Of a DNA stretch of 64,000 nucleotides, positions 36,818 to 49,123 are shown in pieces (within the stretch, counting starts at the first letter, position 1; each line of letters begins with the position of its first letter). The notes beneath the pieces were generated by a model. That model did no database searches. It saw only the letters and a program-made list of their open reading frames with translations, and was not told where the DNA came from. The position numbers and the translations under genes are program-made. This stretch comes from Aquanectria penicillioides (taxonomy: Eukaryota; Ascomycota; Sordariomycetes; Hypocreales; Nectriaceae): assembly GCA_003415625.1 (NCBI GenBank), contig PYIU01000009.1:2666001-2730000 (forward strand), written 5' to 3'.

Positions 36818-37460
36818 GGCTGAGATTTGGGAAGTCTTGAGTGGTGTATTACAAGGAGGAAAATGAAGATGGGACTTTGAAGACCAACAAGCGGCCGGAA
36901 TCTCAAGTTATAGCAGGAATTGGAAACAGGCCAGCAAAGCCCAGACCATGGATTGCACTCTATCCATCTCATTCAACCGTGCCACGCTCATCTCGTCCCT
37001 CACATGAGTCGTTTAAGGCTTTGGCCGCGATGAGTGACGAGCGCGAAACATGCGCAGACCCAATCACACGGCGGCATTGCTAGCGCCTCACACCAATCGG
37101 GAAAACAACGAGCATGTTAGCTTACCCCCTCAAACTTGCTCAAAGCTCGTCTCCGTCCCCGTCTCCGTCTCGACGAGCTCGACACTGCGCGAGTACGTAC
37201 CAGCGGGATGTTCCATTCGGTCGGATATCGAGTCTACAGCTGCGCCATGGGAGCGGGTCCTGGATTTCTAATTGACGAGCTCCCTCTGACGCAATCGGCT
37301 CGGGACTTGCCCCGAGGACTCGTGCATATCTTGACGATGCTACCCCTCTTCTCCTCGTCTGCTCTCTTTTTCATACTTTCATCTGGTCAATTTGGTTGAA
37401 TCTTGACGAATTTGAGTTCTGGTAGAGATTGCTTCCTTCGCTTGGAACCCCATAGCAACC
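36818..37460. promoter_or_regulatory. Divergent intergenic region upstream of the superoxide dismutase
   Basis: 0.64 kb between the hypothetical gene (-) and the SOD gene (+). It contains a short CCGTCTC-type repeat near 37145-37175. No other feature recognised. Confidence 0.45.
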
Positions 37461-38242
37461 ATGTCCGCCACAACTTACTCCCTTCCGGCGTTGCCTTACG
37501 CCTACAACGTGAGTGCTCCTCGTCTTTCGCCCTGGGCGATTCAAAGACGGCAAAGAGCTGACCTCCTCAGGCCCTTGAGCCCAGCATCTCGGCCCAGATC
37601 ATGGAGCTTCACCACAGCAAGCATCACCAGGCCTACGTTACCAACCTCAACAACGCCCTCAACTCCTACGCCGCTGCCACCTCCTCCAACGACATTGCCG
37701 GCCAGATTGCCCTCCAAGGTGCCATCAAGTTCAACGGCGGTGGACACATCAACCACTCTCTCTTCTGGGAGAACCTGATCCCTGCTAGCTCCCCTGAAGC
37801 GAAGCCAGAGAGCGCCCCTACCTTGATGGCCGAGATCGCCAAGACCTGGGGCAGCCTCGAGGGCTTCCAGGCCGCCATGACCAAGACCCTCCTCGGCCTG
37901 CAGGGCAGTGGCTGGGGCTGGTTGGTCAAGGACTCGCAAGGCCTCCGCATCGTCACCACCAAGGACCAGGATCCTGTTGTGGGAGGCGAGGTGCCCATCT
38001 TCGGCATCGACATGTGGGAGCATGCCTACTACCTGCAAGTGAGTAAACGGAAACAGACATACTAGACCGTAAACCGTATTACACGCACCGCAGCCCGTTG
38101 CTGACCCATCCCATCACAGTACCTCAACGGCAAGGCCGCGTATATCGAGAACATCTGGAAGGTCATCAACTGGAAGACCGCCGAGGCCCGCTTCACCGGC
38201 ACTCGCGAGGATGCCTTCAAGGTGCTCCGAGCCTCCATCTAG
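37461..38242 (+). CDS. Manganese superoxide dismutase, probably cytosolic
   Basis: Three exons, 37461-37508, 37571-38038 and 38120-38242, give 212 residues. Fe/Mn-SOD landmarks are clear: LPALPYAYNALEPSISAQIM at the start, the first metal His in MELHHSKHHQAYV, the second in HINHSLFWENL, and the Asp/His pair in FGIDMWEHAYYLQYLN. It dismutates superoxide to oxygen and hydrogen peroxide. Homology begins within a few residues of the ATG, so there is no room for a mitochondrial presequence. That suggests a cytosolic Mn-SOD, as also found in some other fungi beside the mitochondrial enzyme. Introns are 62 and 81 nt. Confidence 0.92.
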
Positions 38243-39755
38243 AAGACAATAGTAAAATAGATAGATGATGAAACGATCATAAATAATTGACGAGAATCAT
38301 GTCCAACCTCTGTTGTCAGGTCTTGTTCCACATCATCCAAACTTCATTGTAGTCCTCTGTTACTTTATTTCAGACCTGAGACCAAGTCTCGGTTGATCGG
38401 CAAGCTGGAGGCTCAAGTGTGACTTGCGCAACGGTGATCGTCAGGGCCAGATTAGCAACCGTTCCTGTCCCTTGCTGACCGCCACCTTCGTGCCCCCAGG
38501 AGCGACACTATCACTCCGTCATGCTTGCCGTATTCTTGTTTTCACCGTCATCATCCTGGTTCCACTCATTCCGATTGCCGAGAGGTGAAACGCTTGTCAC
38601 TCGTGCCGCTCCCGGCTTCGCGTGGTCTCCCGATCGGATTCAAATGCTCCGACGGGAGCTTAGCACCCGGCCGACCGTAAGCTGAGCTTATACAAACGTG
38701 CAGTCGGTAGGGGCAGGCGCACATTTCAACTGCCAAATTATATGAATACGAGATTTCTCGGCTCAGTGCTCTAGGCCCCCTTGGATTGATGAAGCCAGCC
38801 GGTGGATTTGTACAACGCGGCTGGTTTTCGAATGGGGCCTGAATGCTTCGCAACGATGGGCTTGACCCTTGTGAAACAGCTCATTATGGAGCTGAGGTCC
38901 ATAACGGGTAGATGCATTTTGCTTTGAAGAGCACAGAACTTAAAGCCCATACAGTCGCTGTTCGCTGCTTATACTGTGTATTCTTGATCTCGTGGTTGTG
39001 AGACTACCCGCACCCATGGTAAAGCGTGGCTTGTCATACGCGACACAGTGTCCAGACTGAGCGTGCAATTGCAGGATGATGCATGTCTCGCGAGTCGACT
39101 TGAAGGGAAACAAAAGTCCTTGAATCTAGATCCTTGGAGGAGATGGTGACTTGACCCCGTTGATCTGTTGATCATATTGCTACGAAGATGATGCCAAAGA
39201 ACTAGGGTTGAGCAACTCAGAATGATATGATCTACCTAAAATGACTGCTATAGAGTTCAGGGTGGTGATTGAGGAAACGATGAAGCCGAAATACCTTCAA
39301 ACGGCTAGAACCATGCTATGAGAACGAATTAGTACTATAGCCTTGCCTTAGAGCAATAGTTGACCGCCTTAGTCCATGTCACGTATAGCCAACCCAAAGG
39401 ATTCACAAAAAAGGCACCACAAGGACCATTAAGCAATGTATAGTACACATATTGATACGGGATGCCCCAGTTGCGGGCCGTGGCCATGGCAATTCTCGCC
39501 TGTAGCCGTCAGTACGACGGTAGCATGCATCAGAGGACCTATAAATGAAGACCAGGACTGGGATAAGGTTGTGCGAGGATGAGACGTAGACGTACGAGAG
39601 CCATGGTGGTATAAAGAGGACAGCTGAGCTGGTGAATGAATCGCAGCCAGCGAGTGAGACTACGCACCCGAGAAGGTTGGTTTATTGTCGCTCGTTTTAC
39701 TCCTCTACTCTTCGCTACTCGGCTCCCTCGTTGCCCAACCCTCACCTTCGTCGTC
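38243..39755. other. 1.5-kb intergenic region
   Basis: No gene recognised. Short open frames on both strands lack motifs or splice-supported extension. Confidence 0.5.
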
Positions 39756-41838
39756 ATGGTGTGTCAGGCCGCTCGCTTCGCCCTCCTTGGGCTCGGGTAA
39801 GTTCGCTTCCAAAAATGTCTTGAAACTTGCTGATCCGATCAGGGCATCTCTTGTTCGTGCCCAGAATTACACCATGACCATCACCAAGACCGTTACCGAG
39901 TGTGCGGCTTCTTGTTACTCCACCGCTTCTGACTTTACTGCAACCGAACAGACCGGCTTTTCGATGAGTTCGTTTGAAGAGACCAATGTCGGACGCCCTA
40001 CTGGTCCAATCGACAACAGTGCTTCAAGCGTGTCAATCTCTCGGCTCACCACCTCTGAGGATCTGACGATCTACACCACAGTCTCTGATACCTCAACCCC
40101 ACATAGCATCACTAATTCCTTCGGGAATAACTCTTACACTGGCACCCCTGGCACTTGGATGTCCCCTGGGTCATCTCTACCTCCTCCTATTACACAGGCT
40201 GCAAGTTCTGCAGCTTCACCCAGCAGCGCAAGGTTCCCACTCACCAACAGTACTTGCATTGACCCCTATGGCTGTATTCCGACCACCTCGATCAGGAGCC
40301 TTGTCTCGTTCACGACACAAACAGACATGGAAACAATGCCTACTTTTGTTCCGAGACCTGGGCCCAGTTCCATACCTTCAAACAGCTCGGCCAGTGCCTC
40401 TGAAGGACACTCGGGCAGCACCTCTACGATGGCATCGGCCACAACACTGACGGGAACAAACTACACTATGAATACTGAGTCTTCGTACTCAAATTCACCC
40501 TCTAATGGTGTTGGATCGTCAAATTATCCCCCAACCACGGCCTCCAGGACACAGTCTACCGAAAGCCAAACCTCTGCCTATGTCAATGGCACGACGACGA
40601 GTGACATGTCAGGATCATCCCCTACCTCGGCCATATCCTCTTGTGAAGAAAGCTATGGATGCACCACCGCTACATCTCAATCCCGAAGTGACAGCATAAC
40701 TAGGATTACTCTTCACTCTACGCTGACCAGTGAAGTTACAATCTCACAGAGTGTTTCGACTGGTTATGCCAACTCTTCTACGAGCCTGTATTCGTCTGAG
40801 GGATCTGTGAGAGGATTTGAAACCACTACAACTTCTATTGCATCCGACACTAGCCATTCAATTCAATCGTTGGATACTTTGACGAGCAATGTTGGTCCAT
40901 CGAGTACTGGCTACAGTCAGCCAACGGGAAGTACTAGTTCGCTCTCTGGCTCTGCTCTAAGTTCCGAGACAACAAGTTCTGTCTATGAAACTACGCCCAT
41001 TGATATCCCCCGAGTCACCCTCTCTTCGCTCCAAGGAAGTTCCTCCGCCTCCTCCGCATCCGAATTACCAAGCTCTTCATTCATGGAAAGCTCGGTCGCT
41101 GGAACCACGGGATCTCAAACATCCATCGAGTATTCCAGACGCAGCGAGTCTGCAGTGACATCCAACAGTCGAAATTCCGAAACACCATCTAACACACCCA
41201 TGGGCCCATCGTCTGGGACCTTCTCCTACAGCTTCTCAAATTCGAGTCTCACGGTAAATACTGCTAGGCGGACAACATCAGCAGAAAATCCTCGATCTAC
41301 TCAATTGTCCTGGGGCACTGCCTACAGCACCACTCCAACCTCGGACATTAGCACACTTCCTGTGACTCCAGGGTCCTCGTCTGCCCTAATAAGTGGAACG
41401 ACTACTCCTCTTTCCGTGTCATCCGATACTGAATATGAAACTGGCTCCCAACAGTCCAGTACCGTTGCTTATACAACTGGGTCCAGCGCCGCTCAATCTA
41501 CTGTCAATTCATCCCCAAGTAGTTCCAACATTGCATCATCTTTAGAGAGCCTCCGTACTACATCAACTTCCACCACCGGAGGCTACAATTTTGGAAGCAC
41601 CTCGTCCTCTGTCGAAGCAACCACCTCACTTGATTGGCCGACCTCTACGCTAGTTTTCGAATCCACTGCCAACATCGCCAGTGGGACGTCACTTTATTCT
41701 CATCCAACCACGCTTCTAACCACAGGCAAGACGGTCGGCGCTGCATCTTATGCCAGCTCTCAGGCTGCTTCGACTGAAGGGCCGCCGCCTTATTACGACG
41801 GCCCTCCTTCTTACGGGCGTAAGCGCCGAGGACATTGA
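39756..41838 (+). CDS. Secreted Ser/Thr-rich mucin-like protein
   Basis: Two exons, 39756-39796 and 39843-41838, about 678 residues. The short first exon encodes MVCQAARFALLGLG, which splices over a 46-nt intron to ASLVRAQNYTMTITKTVTEC, a typical signal peptide cut near RAQ. The rest is dominated by Ser and Thr with many N-glycosylation sequons and a few Cys. Two related repeats, STCIDPYGCIPTTS and SSCEESYGCTTATS, stand about 140 residues apart. The tail is unusual: PPPYYDGPPSYGRKRRGH with no hydrophobic GPI-anchor segment, so it is probably secreted or wall-trapped rather than anchored. A role in the cell surface is inferred from composition only. Confidence 0.75.
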
Positions 41839-42297
41839 TAATCAAGTCAAATTGGATAGTGGAGTAGCATGAACTCTGGGGAATCTATTCCCGACAGTTT
41901 TGCCGCTAGGGTCATTATCATACCATTAGAGGATGAATCGAATCATCAATATAATTTTGATCATGCAAGAATTGAAGTGAGTTGTGTGATTGAGCTAGAT
42001 CCGTTCTAAACAGATAGTTGAAGATGTAGCCTTCCGTACTAGTAGCCACATTGCTCTATCTCACTCGATATTGACGCATTCAACTACAGATATCAAGGGG
42101 CCTTGCGATTAGATCTTGAAGATCCTCAGCCCAACCATCCACTAACTTTGCAACTGGCGTGCAGAAAATGTTTCATTTCCTTGGAGAAGTTCTTAAATCA
42201 TGAATATCGATTTGTACGAAACGGACTATGAAGACGTAATATAATACGGCGACAGTGGGTATACAAGGAAATTTCGCGACATCTTACATACTTTCTC
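41839..42297. other. Intergenic region between convergent genes
   Basis: About 0.46 kb; no feature recognised. Confidence 0.5.
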
Positions 42298-43514
42298 TCA
42301 TGAGGCTGCTCCGGCAATAGTTCCTGTTCAATGTTAGCACGACGAAGAGGTGTTTGCGCAGGCAACTAACCAACGACTGTAAACACAACCCATACGACAC
42401 CCGTTTCAACCAATTTTGGTGGACAAAACCTGGACAAAGGTCAGCATGAAACACGCCACGTTCTTGGTAAGGCTTACAAAACTCCTGGCAGCTGCAAGAA
42501 CTTGGCCCAGTACGTGTACTGCACCATTGTCACATAGGCACCCAAGATAGTACCGACTATTGCACTCGTAGCCCTTTTAGCAACTGTCGACTTTGGCATC
42601 GTGTTCTTGACAATCAACGTCGCCTGACCATCCGATGCCACTGACACGCCCCATCGTCTATTCTCGTTGTTCCGTCGGGTCACTTCATCACGTCGACCCT
42701 CGACGGGGAACGCATCGCCGTAGCGCCGCCATATGGGCACAAAAGCCATCGCGCACAGAAACAGGACGGCTGGTGCGCTGGACACAAAGCTAACAATGTC
42801 GTTGATGAAGGCGCGGGCCTTGGACGCCGTAGGGAGCCGGTGCCATGTCACACCGGTGAACATGGCCGAGATGATCAGCAGCACCAGCTCGGAGATGACT
42901 GTGGCAATGTAGGCGTCGGCATATGGGAATTCGATGCGACGGTCTACTTTCCTCCTGATGATGCTCGTCTTGTCGTAGTCGCGAGAGCGATGTATGCCGA
43001 CGATGCTGCGCAACAGGCCGAGGATAAGCACATGGAACCGGGGTCGCGCCATGTACACGGTGAAGATGTGCAGCATGTTGAGGTGGTTGTAGCCGGGAGT
43101 GTTGCCAACCATGCCGGCTATGATGGCGTTGGCGAGGAGCTGGCACGCAAAGATAATGGTCCAGTTCACCAAGACCGACCTCTTGGCTCGTCTGCCAAGC
43201 CGCCCTCGCGAGACGTAATGGACAAGAGGCCTGTAGCCGACTATTGGGAGGAACACAACAATGACGGCTTCTGCGACGGCAAACATGGTCAAGATCTCAG
43301 ATGCCTCGGGACAAGTTCCCTTGACCTCTGACGGCGACACCATCCATTCAAATGGTATTGGCGGCAGCACCCCAGTGGCAATGTCGCCATAGCCGCCCGT
43401 GTTAATACCGAGATACGGGGTTATGGCGGAGCTATTGAGCGAAGCAAGGTCCCCGGCAGAAAAAGCCGCCGGGGGCAGCTTGTCCTGGCCTGGGCGGGAG
43501 AAGATGATTCCCAT
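42298..43514 (-). CDS. Uncharacterised polytopic membrane protein
   Basis: Three exons, 43514-42478, 42429-42371 and 42323-42298, give about 373 residues. Without splicing the frame would stop just after LQLPGVL. Splicing continues it as FCPPKLVETGVVWVVFTVVG then TIAGAAS, a sensible hydrophobic C-terminal segment. Several membrane helices are evident: ILTMFAVAEAVIVVFLPIVG, WTIIFACQLLANAIIAGMV, YIATVISELVLLIISAMFTG, IVSFVSSAPAVLFLCAMAFV and IVGTILGAYVTMVQYTYW. An N-terminal loop contains a sequon. No named family recognised. Confidence 0.75.
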
Positions 43515-43951
43515 GATGGCGGTTCACACCAAAGGCGCGGACGACAAACAGGGGAGAATGGGATGGCGCACAAACGGGCCATTCTCAGGCAGACAAGGCT
43601 CTTCTTTATGTATTCCTCGGTTGGTTACATGCTCGCCCGTATATGCGGGGAGTCTGCGGACTTGTCAGCTCCACCAGCGAATCAGGGCCCCGTGGTGAAC
43701 AGGGCTGAAAGATGATGGCGGTGCAAAGTGGGGCATTTCCGAGATGATTGATCCTTTCGGGGTCATATCGAGCCGCAGCGCCCCACATTTCGACATTCTC
43801 GGAGGGCCCACTTCCCCTGGCTTCGTTGTGTCAAGTCAGCAGAGGATGAAGCACCGTTTCTATCCTGCCTCTATGTGCGTGTCTATCACGAGTCTATTTA
43901 TCCCATCAACATCGCCAAATCATTAACCCGCCTTTATCATAAAAGAACTTT
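43515..43951. other. Intergenic region
   Basis: 0.44 kb upstream of the membrane-protein gene and downstream of the ARMT1-like gene. No feature recognised. Confidence 0.5.
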
Positions 43952-45633
43952 TTAGTGTCCCTGCGACAGGCAAACCACGGCCCACTTTCCGTGCCAGGCC
44001 CATCGCCGAGAGCCCGAGTCGCCGCCGCCACCCTCGGTGGCCCTGAGCTCCTCGTCCTTGCCAGCAGGGAGACCGACAACAACGTCGGCCTTGCAGGTTC
44101 GCAGAGAGAGGACGTTGAGGCCGGAAGAGGGACCCATGGGGCCCAGAGCCTCGGTGAAGGGAGTGGTGGGATCCCAAGAGGCCTGTCGTTGGTTAGCAAT
44201 GGACACAGCATCGAGGTTACGCAACTTACATCACCAGTGAGCTTTCGGTAGTTGAGGTCACCCTTGAAGATGACAAGCTCAGAGGGCTTGAGCTCCTCGT
44301 GAAGCTCGGGGTTCTGGCTCGGGAGTCGCCAGTAGCTGCCGCCAGCAGTCCAGTATCGGTTGGGGCGGAGGATCAGCTGGCCCTCGGCGTGGAAGGTAGC
44401 CCACTCCTGGAACAGGAACTGAAGGTCCTGCTCGGCAGCGTCGGTGAGAGGCTCGGGGGTCTTGCCCTGCAGCTTCTCATCCTCGGAGGCAGTCTCGTAC
44501 AAAGCCCGAGGGTTGGCGATGGCGTTGAGGAGAGCGCTAAAGTCGCTGGGGAGGACGTCGGAGACGAACCAGGGGATGGACTTGGGTCGCAGGACGACCT
44601 GGGTGGCAAGACCGGAAGAAAGCAGGTAGCCAGCCAGGATCAGATCCACGTACAGCTCGAAACCGGCGTTATCGAGAACAATGTCGACACGACGCTCCTT
44701 CTTACCCTCGGCCTGGGCCTTCTTGAGGATCTCATAGGCACGAGGAAGGTCGTTAATGAGAATGTTGGCCTCCGCGGCCTTGCGGGCCTCAGCACCCTGA
44801 AGCTTCTGGATGTCCTCATAGGTGAGGTTGGTGAGGAGAGACAGGTCGGTCGCGTTACCCCACAGGCAAATCTCAAACATCTCGCTAAAGAGGAGCTTCT
44901 CGGCCTCGACGTTGTGAGTGGACTCCTTGTCAGCTCGAAGCTGCTGAACAAGCTCCTTGTACTTGCTGGCGAGCTCGAGAACGGCGGGTCGCGAGGATCG
45001 GAAGGTGTCCATCTTCTGGCGGGCGAACATGTCATAGCTCTTCCAGTGCTTGGTGAGGGTGAAGAAGGTGCTCATGCGTCTAGACCAAGTTAGCATTTGT
45101 GTTGGATCTCTGTGGATCGAGAATTATTTACCTATACATGTAGCACTCAGAGAAGAGCCAAGGCACGTTGTACCAGTTGGGAGGGTTGCCGAGAGCCTCG
45201 ACCTCCTTGTTGTAGGCGTTGATCTCATCGGTGAATCCATCATCGGGAATGGGACTGGATCGTGTCAGTTTCCTTGTGTCTCACTATCGGAAAATAAACC
45301 GCGTACGTGAGAGCGCGGTCGTGCTCAACCTCGTACTTGAGGGTTGAGAGCTGCTCGATAATCTTCTTTCCCTCGGCCAGGGCCTCAGGGTCAGTGGTGG
45401 TAGCGACGGACTTGTAGACGTCGTCGATAGCTCCAGTCTACAGACAAATCAGGACCGATGAGAGGGAAATTGAGTCGGTGTTCTTACCAAAATGACGGGC
45501 CATCGCTTACGGACCGAGTCGTGGGCAAACGACTTAGGGTCGTTTGTGTAGGACTGGGCTGCAGATGCGCGGTCAGTTTCACGGCGTGGGGAGCTTCGCA
45601 GGGCCACGTACGGGTCTTGGTGTCGTACTCCAT
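43952..45633 (-). CDS. DUF89 metal-dependent damage-control phosphatase / ARMT1-like
   Basis: Six exons, 45633-45612, 45558-45488, 45437-45307, 45254-45132, 45079-44230 and 44182-43952, give about 475 residues in one frame. The N-terminus MEYDTKTPAQSYTND leads into FAHDSVRKRWPVIL. Core DUF89 motifs are NPPNWYNVPWLFSECYMYRR, RVDIVLDNAGFELYVDL with the metal-binding Asp-Asn pair, and LKPSELVIFKGDLNYRKLTG. The ending WAWHGKWAVVCLSQGH fits subfamily III (human ARMT1, yeast YMR027W/Hrt2). These enzymes hydrolyse damaged sugar phosphates such as fructose-1-phosphate; a carboxyl-methyltransferase activity has also been proposed for the human protein. Location is probably cytosolic. Confidence 0.88.
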
Positions 45634-46565
45634 CTTGAATTGATTGTACAGACGGACTTTTCAAAGAGAAAACTGTGTTCCAATCTTTCCTGGGACACGG
45701 TGGAGGCGGGACAGCCGTGGATTTAAGGGACTCGTAGGCACTTCGCTCAGGCTCCGTTACCCTCCTTCTCGCGCTGATGGAGGGGCACCGCGGGGCAGAT
45801 TAATTGTTTAGTGGGGCAATTGTGGATATAGGCATGACGTCAAGCCCCGTTAGCGTGTTGATCTGGATAGCGGCATGTCTTCGTGCCTCGAAGAGTTTTG
45901 AAGCCCATTTGAGAGGCATTGCCAAGTTAAAAATGAGTAAAAAATTGCAAACGGTTTCTTTGATACTGGTTTTTTCATTCTACTTTTCAAAAACTACAAA
46001 GATCCCTCGGTTGGGACATAAACGCCAGCTCTGTCCAAAAAAAACACCATGATAAACTCGTAACCGCGCAAGACGCCATCTGCTGGAGAACGATCCACGG
46101 CCGGTCCACTCTATTCATAGAGTGAACCACTTGCCAGTGTTCGTCCAATCTGACAGCCGTATTAGAACATACACTACATGGGGGCGCGGTTTAAGGTCAA
46201 GGAATCCGTTGTGACAACGTTTGCAGCCCCTGACATCGACGCAATATATCGCTCAACAAAAGATGCCACATAATTCGTCCATCTCTCATGGTGCGACACA
46301 ATGTTTTAGGTGGTTGGGATACGCCCAATGCGTGGGTGTTGGCTTATCCCGGCCCCTGAAGAATTCTCACCGAGCCTTCCCGTTGGTCATGGTTCACGGC
46401 AGTTGGCACTCATGTTGGCCGGACTCCTGTCGTGTTGGTTACTGTCAAGCAGTCGTTTTCCTGGCCAATCTTTCTAGTCATACATGGTGGCCAAATGTTT
46501 CAGCTTTAGTCACTAACCACAAATGCATCCAGGATGCTTCGCTCTCGATTCCTCTCTAACAACGC
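45634..46565. other. 0.9-kb intergenic region
   Basis: Promoter of the ARMT1-like gene on the left and 3' flank of clpP on the right. No other feature recognised. Confidence 0.5.
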
Positions 46566-47533
46566 CTAATTCGCCTTTGCAGCCTCAACCTCGCCGTCCT
46601 TTTTCTGTTGGCTCTCCGGGTCCGCGCGCTTCGTGAGAATCTCGTCAATCACGCCCAATTCCAATGCCTCATCGGGAGTCAAGTACTTGTCTCGCTCCAT
46701 CAAGTCGTTGATTTCCTCCAGGCTGTACTTGTCGTGGCCTTTGGCCTTGTTCAGGTGGTACTGCATAATCTTGTTGGACTGCTCTCGAATTTTTTGAATC
46801 TGGTTCGCGTAGATCAAGATGTCTGACGCCTGGCCTCGGGTGCCTCCTAGGGGCTGGTGAATCATGATGGAGCTGTGAGGAAGCGAGAATCGCTTTCCTG
46901 CTTCGCCTCCCGCGAGAAGGATGGCTGCCATCGATGCTGCACCTCCGACGCACACAGTCGAGACAGGGGACTTGATATATGTCATGGTATCGTAAATTGC
47001 CATTCCTACACCCATGTAAGCTCATGAACTCGTTCGACGAAGGGATCGATCGCACCTGACGTCACGGAGCCGCCTGGAGAGTTGATGTACATCGTGATGG
47101 GCTTCTCGGGGGTATCGGACTCGAGCCACAGCAGCTGTGATACGATCGATGCGGACATGTAATCGTTTACCTCGCCATTGAGGCAGATGATGCGTTCCTG
47201 GAATTGTCAGCATGTGAATGGCTGTGATAGACTCGCTCAACCGTACCTGCAGCAGCTTGGAGAAGATGTCCCCTGCAATCAATCAGCGAAAAGGTCAGCA
47301 GCATCGAAAAATAACTCTCACAAGTTTTCCTTCCACCAGCCTGCAGTCGTTAGCTATGTCTTCCTCCATCAACACAACCCGAAGCTTACCGATGTCTCCT
47401 CAATGTACGGCATTGGGATGTTCGCCATGGGCGGTGCCGATGTCGGCCCACTAGAGCTGGAGAAGCCAAATGCCCTCACATGCTGCCTTGACACGCTTTG
47501 CAAGACGCGTAGTGATCTTGGTCGTAGTATCAT
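46566..47533 (-). CDS. clpP: Mitochondrial ATP-dependent Clp protease proteolytic subunit
   Basis: Five exons, 47533-47390, 47340-47322, 47272-47247, 47197-47056 and 47005-46566, give 256 residues. The N-terminus [20 protein letters not shown] is a classic mitochondrial presequence. ClpP motifs follow: [40 protein letters not shown], the catalytic Ser in [18 protein letters not shown], and the His in [15 protein letters not shown]. The catalytic Asp is expected within the following helical region ([17 protein letters not shown]). It forms the barrel of the matrix ClpXP protease. Two of the exons are only 19 and 26 nt long, and all junctions preserve frame. A Lys/Glu-rich tail ends the protein. 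It diverges from the presequence protein at 47800. Confidence 0.92.
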
Positions 47534-47799
47534 ATTGTCGGGTGGTGGGAATGTGGTGTTGACCAGCAGGAGTCAGTCAACGTGATGCGATGCGATGCGC
47601 CCGGCAAGGGTGGGGGAGCTTTGATCCGCCCCGGAAGCTAGCTCAGCGCGTCACCAGAATTTCCAGGCCTCGAGACCAAGATCCATGCCCTTCAATCTTC
47701 AACTGTCCGAACAAGCTCGAATACTCGGCGACCGCAATACAACGCAACACGCCAAATCGCCCTATTGGATAACGAATTGGCGCCTCCCGCTCGATTGCG
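47534..47799. promoter_or_regulatory. Bidirectional promoter of clpP and the 47800 gene
   Basis: A 266-bp space between divergent start codons. It holds three GATGC pentamers at 47584-47598, the same unit as the array in the 5024-5443 divergent promoter. Confidence 0.55.
47584..47598. repeat. (GATGC)3 array
   Basis: Three perfect tandem GATGC units about 50 bp upstream of the clpP start. Confidence 0.9.
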
Positions 47800-49123
47800 A
47801 TGAAACGATGCACAGCAACCTGCGCAGGCCGATTTCGAACCCCCGGCTTTGGGATCCAACTCCAGCCCCGACGATGGCGCTCCTACGATAAATCCGAACT
47901 CACACAAGAGGCTCTCCTCGAGCAGGTCGAGTCGCAACTTGGCACTGGCCTTGATGGGAAGCCCATCCGAGTCGATCCCGATACAAAAACCGTCAGCTCA
48001 GCTGCTGGGGCTCTCCCCATCTCGCCAATTATGGACCCGGCGTGGATGAAGGCAAGACGGCGACAGAGGAAGGCCACCACCAACAAGATATCGGGCCAAT
48101 TCCGCAAGAAACTCTCCAACAACCCATTTGGTAAGCATTCTATAATCGACCTCGTTTTCGTGGGTCTTCTAACCCAAGGTAGCTGAAGCACTCATGACAC
48201 CTTTACGAACATGCATCAACACCGAGGCTTACCTCCCCAGATACTTCTTCCAGGATTTCGAAATTGTAAGCCACCCAGAAAATCCGAGTGCAACCTGGTA
48301 CGCACCGGGACCGTCTGCATTCGACTCTGTTATTCCTGTCTATCAACCGGGGCCATGGTCGCCCACAGGTCAAGCACACACGGATCCGAGAAGATTCAAA
48401 CGAGCAAAATCCAAAGCGGCAGACGAAACCTCAAAAGATCCTGACGTCTCGGAAGCTGGGGTGCCTAGTCAAGAGCCTGCATCAATGAATGAGGCACCAA
48501 CTCAAATTGAAAGGCGGAGACCAGCGCCGCTGATGGCATATTGCCTATCTCGCAAGTCTGTTCTAGATGCCATCTCAGGAGGCCCCAGGTCCAAAAAGGT
48601 CGATCGGAAACTTCACCCCCGCTTAAGCGCGCATCGACACGGCATGGCAGCGACTGGCCTCAAATTGAGAGGTTCGGTTTGGCGAACCGACATGGGAGAC
48701 TTTGTGCTAAACCAGCAACGGCGTACTGCTGTAGACGCTCTCATCTATCGTGCTGACCGGAGCAAAGAGCCAAAATATCGGTTCTTACAACCCGTGTCAA
48801 GCTGGGACCAGGTCAAAGATGTTGATCAGAGGGGTAGTGTCGTTTGGTTCTCGGACAAGGTGGACCCCGTGACCAACTCATTCGCGACACTAGACGTGGA
48901 GGGCGCCAAGTGGTGGAGCAAAATGCCAGTTCACAACCTGACGTGGCTGTTGGGAGAGGAGGAGGCAAAGAGACTACGTGAATCGTCGGAGCTGTTCCGG
49001 GATAACAACATGGTGGTGCTGAAACTCTGGAAAAGCGAGAGTATGAGAAAGCTGCATCTCCTCCTCTGGCGCCTGCAAGGGTATCTGGCGGAGATGAAGA
49101 GGCCAGAGAAAGATCAAGAGTGA
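47800..49123 (+). CDS. Probable mitochondrial protein of unknown function
   Basis: Two exons, 47800-48130 and 48183-49123, separated by a 52-nt intron, give 423 residues. The N-terminus (MKRCTATCAGRFRTPGFGIQ, then PRRWRSYDKSEL) is basic, lacks acidic residues before the likely processing site, and fits a matrix presequence. The rest is soluble and mixed in charge. Notable segments are LRTCINTEAYLPRYFFQDFE, ATGLKLRGSVWRTDMGDFVL and a helical C-terminus (ESMRKLHLLLWRLQGYLAEM). I do not recognise a characterised family. The shared promoter with clpP and the presequence point to a mitochondrial function. Confidence 0.75.

Noticed and set aside
39685..39755. A signal-peptide-like hydrophobic stretch starting at 39685 in frame with the Ser/Thr-rich protein
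   Set aside because: It begins with TTG, not ATG. The ATG at 39756 plus a 46-nt intron gives a proper signal peptide.
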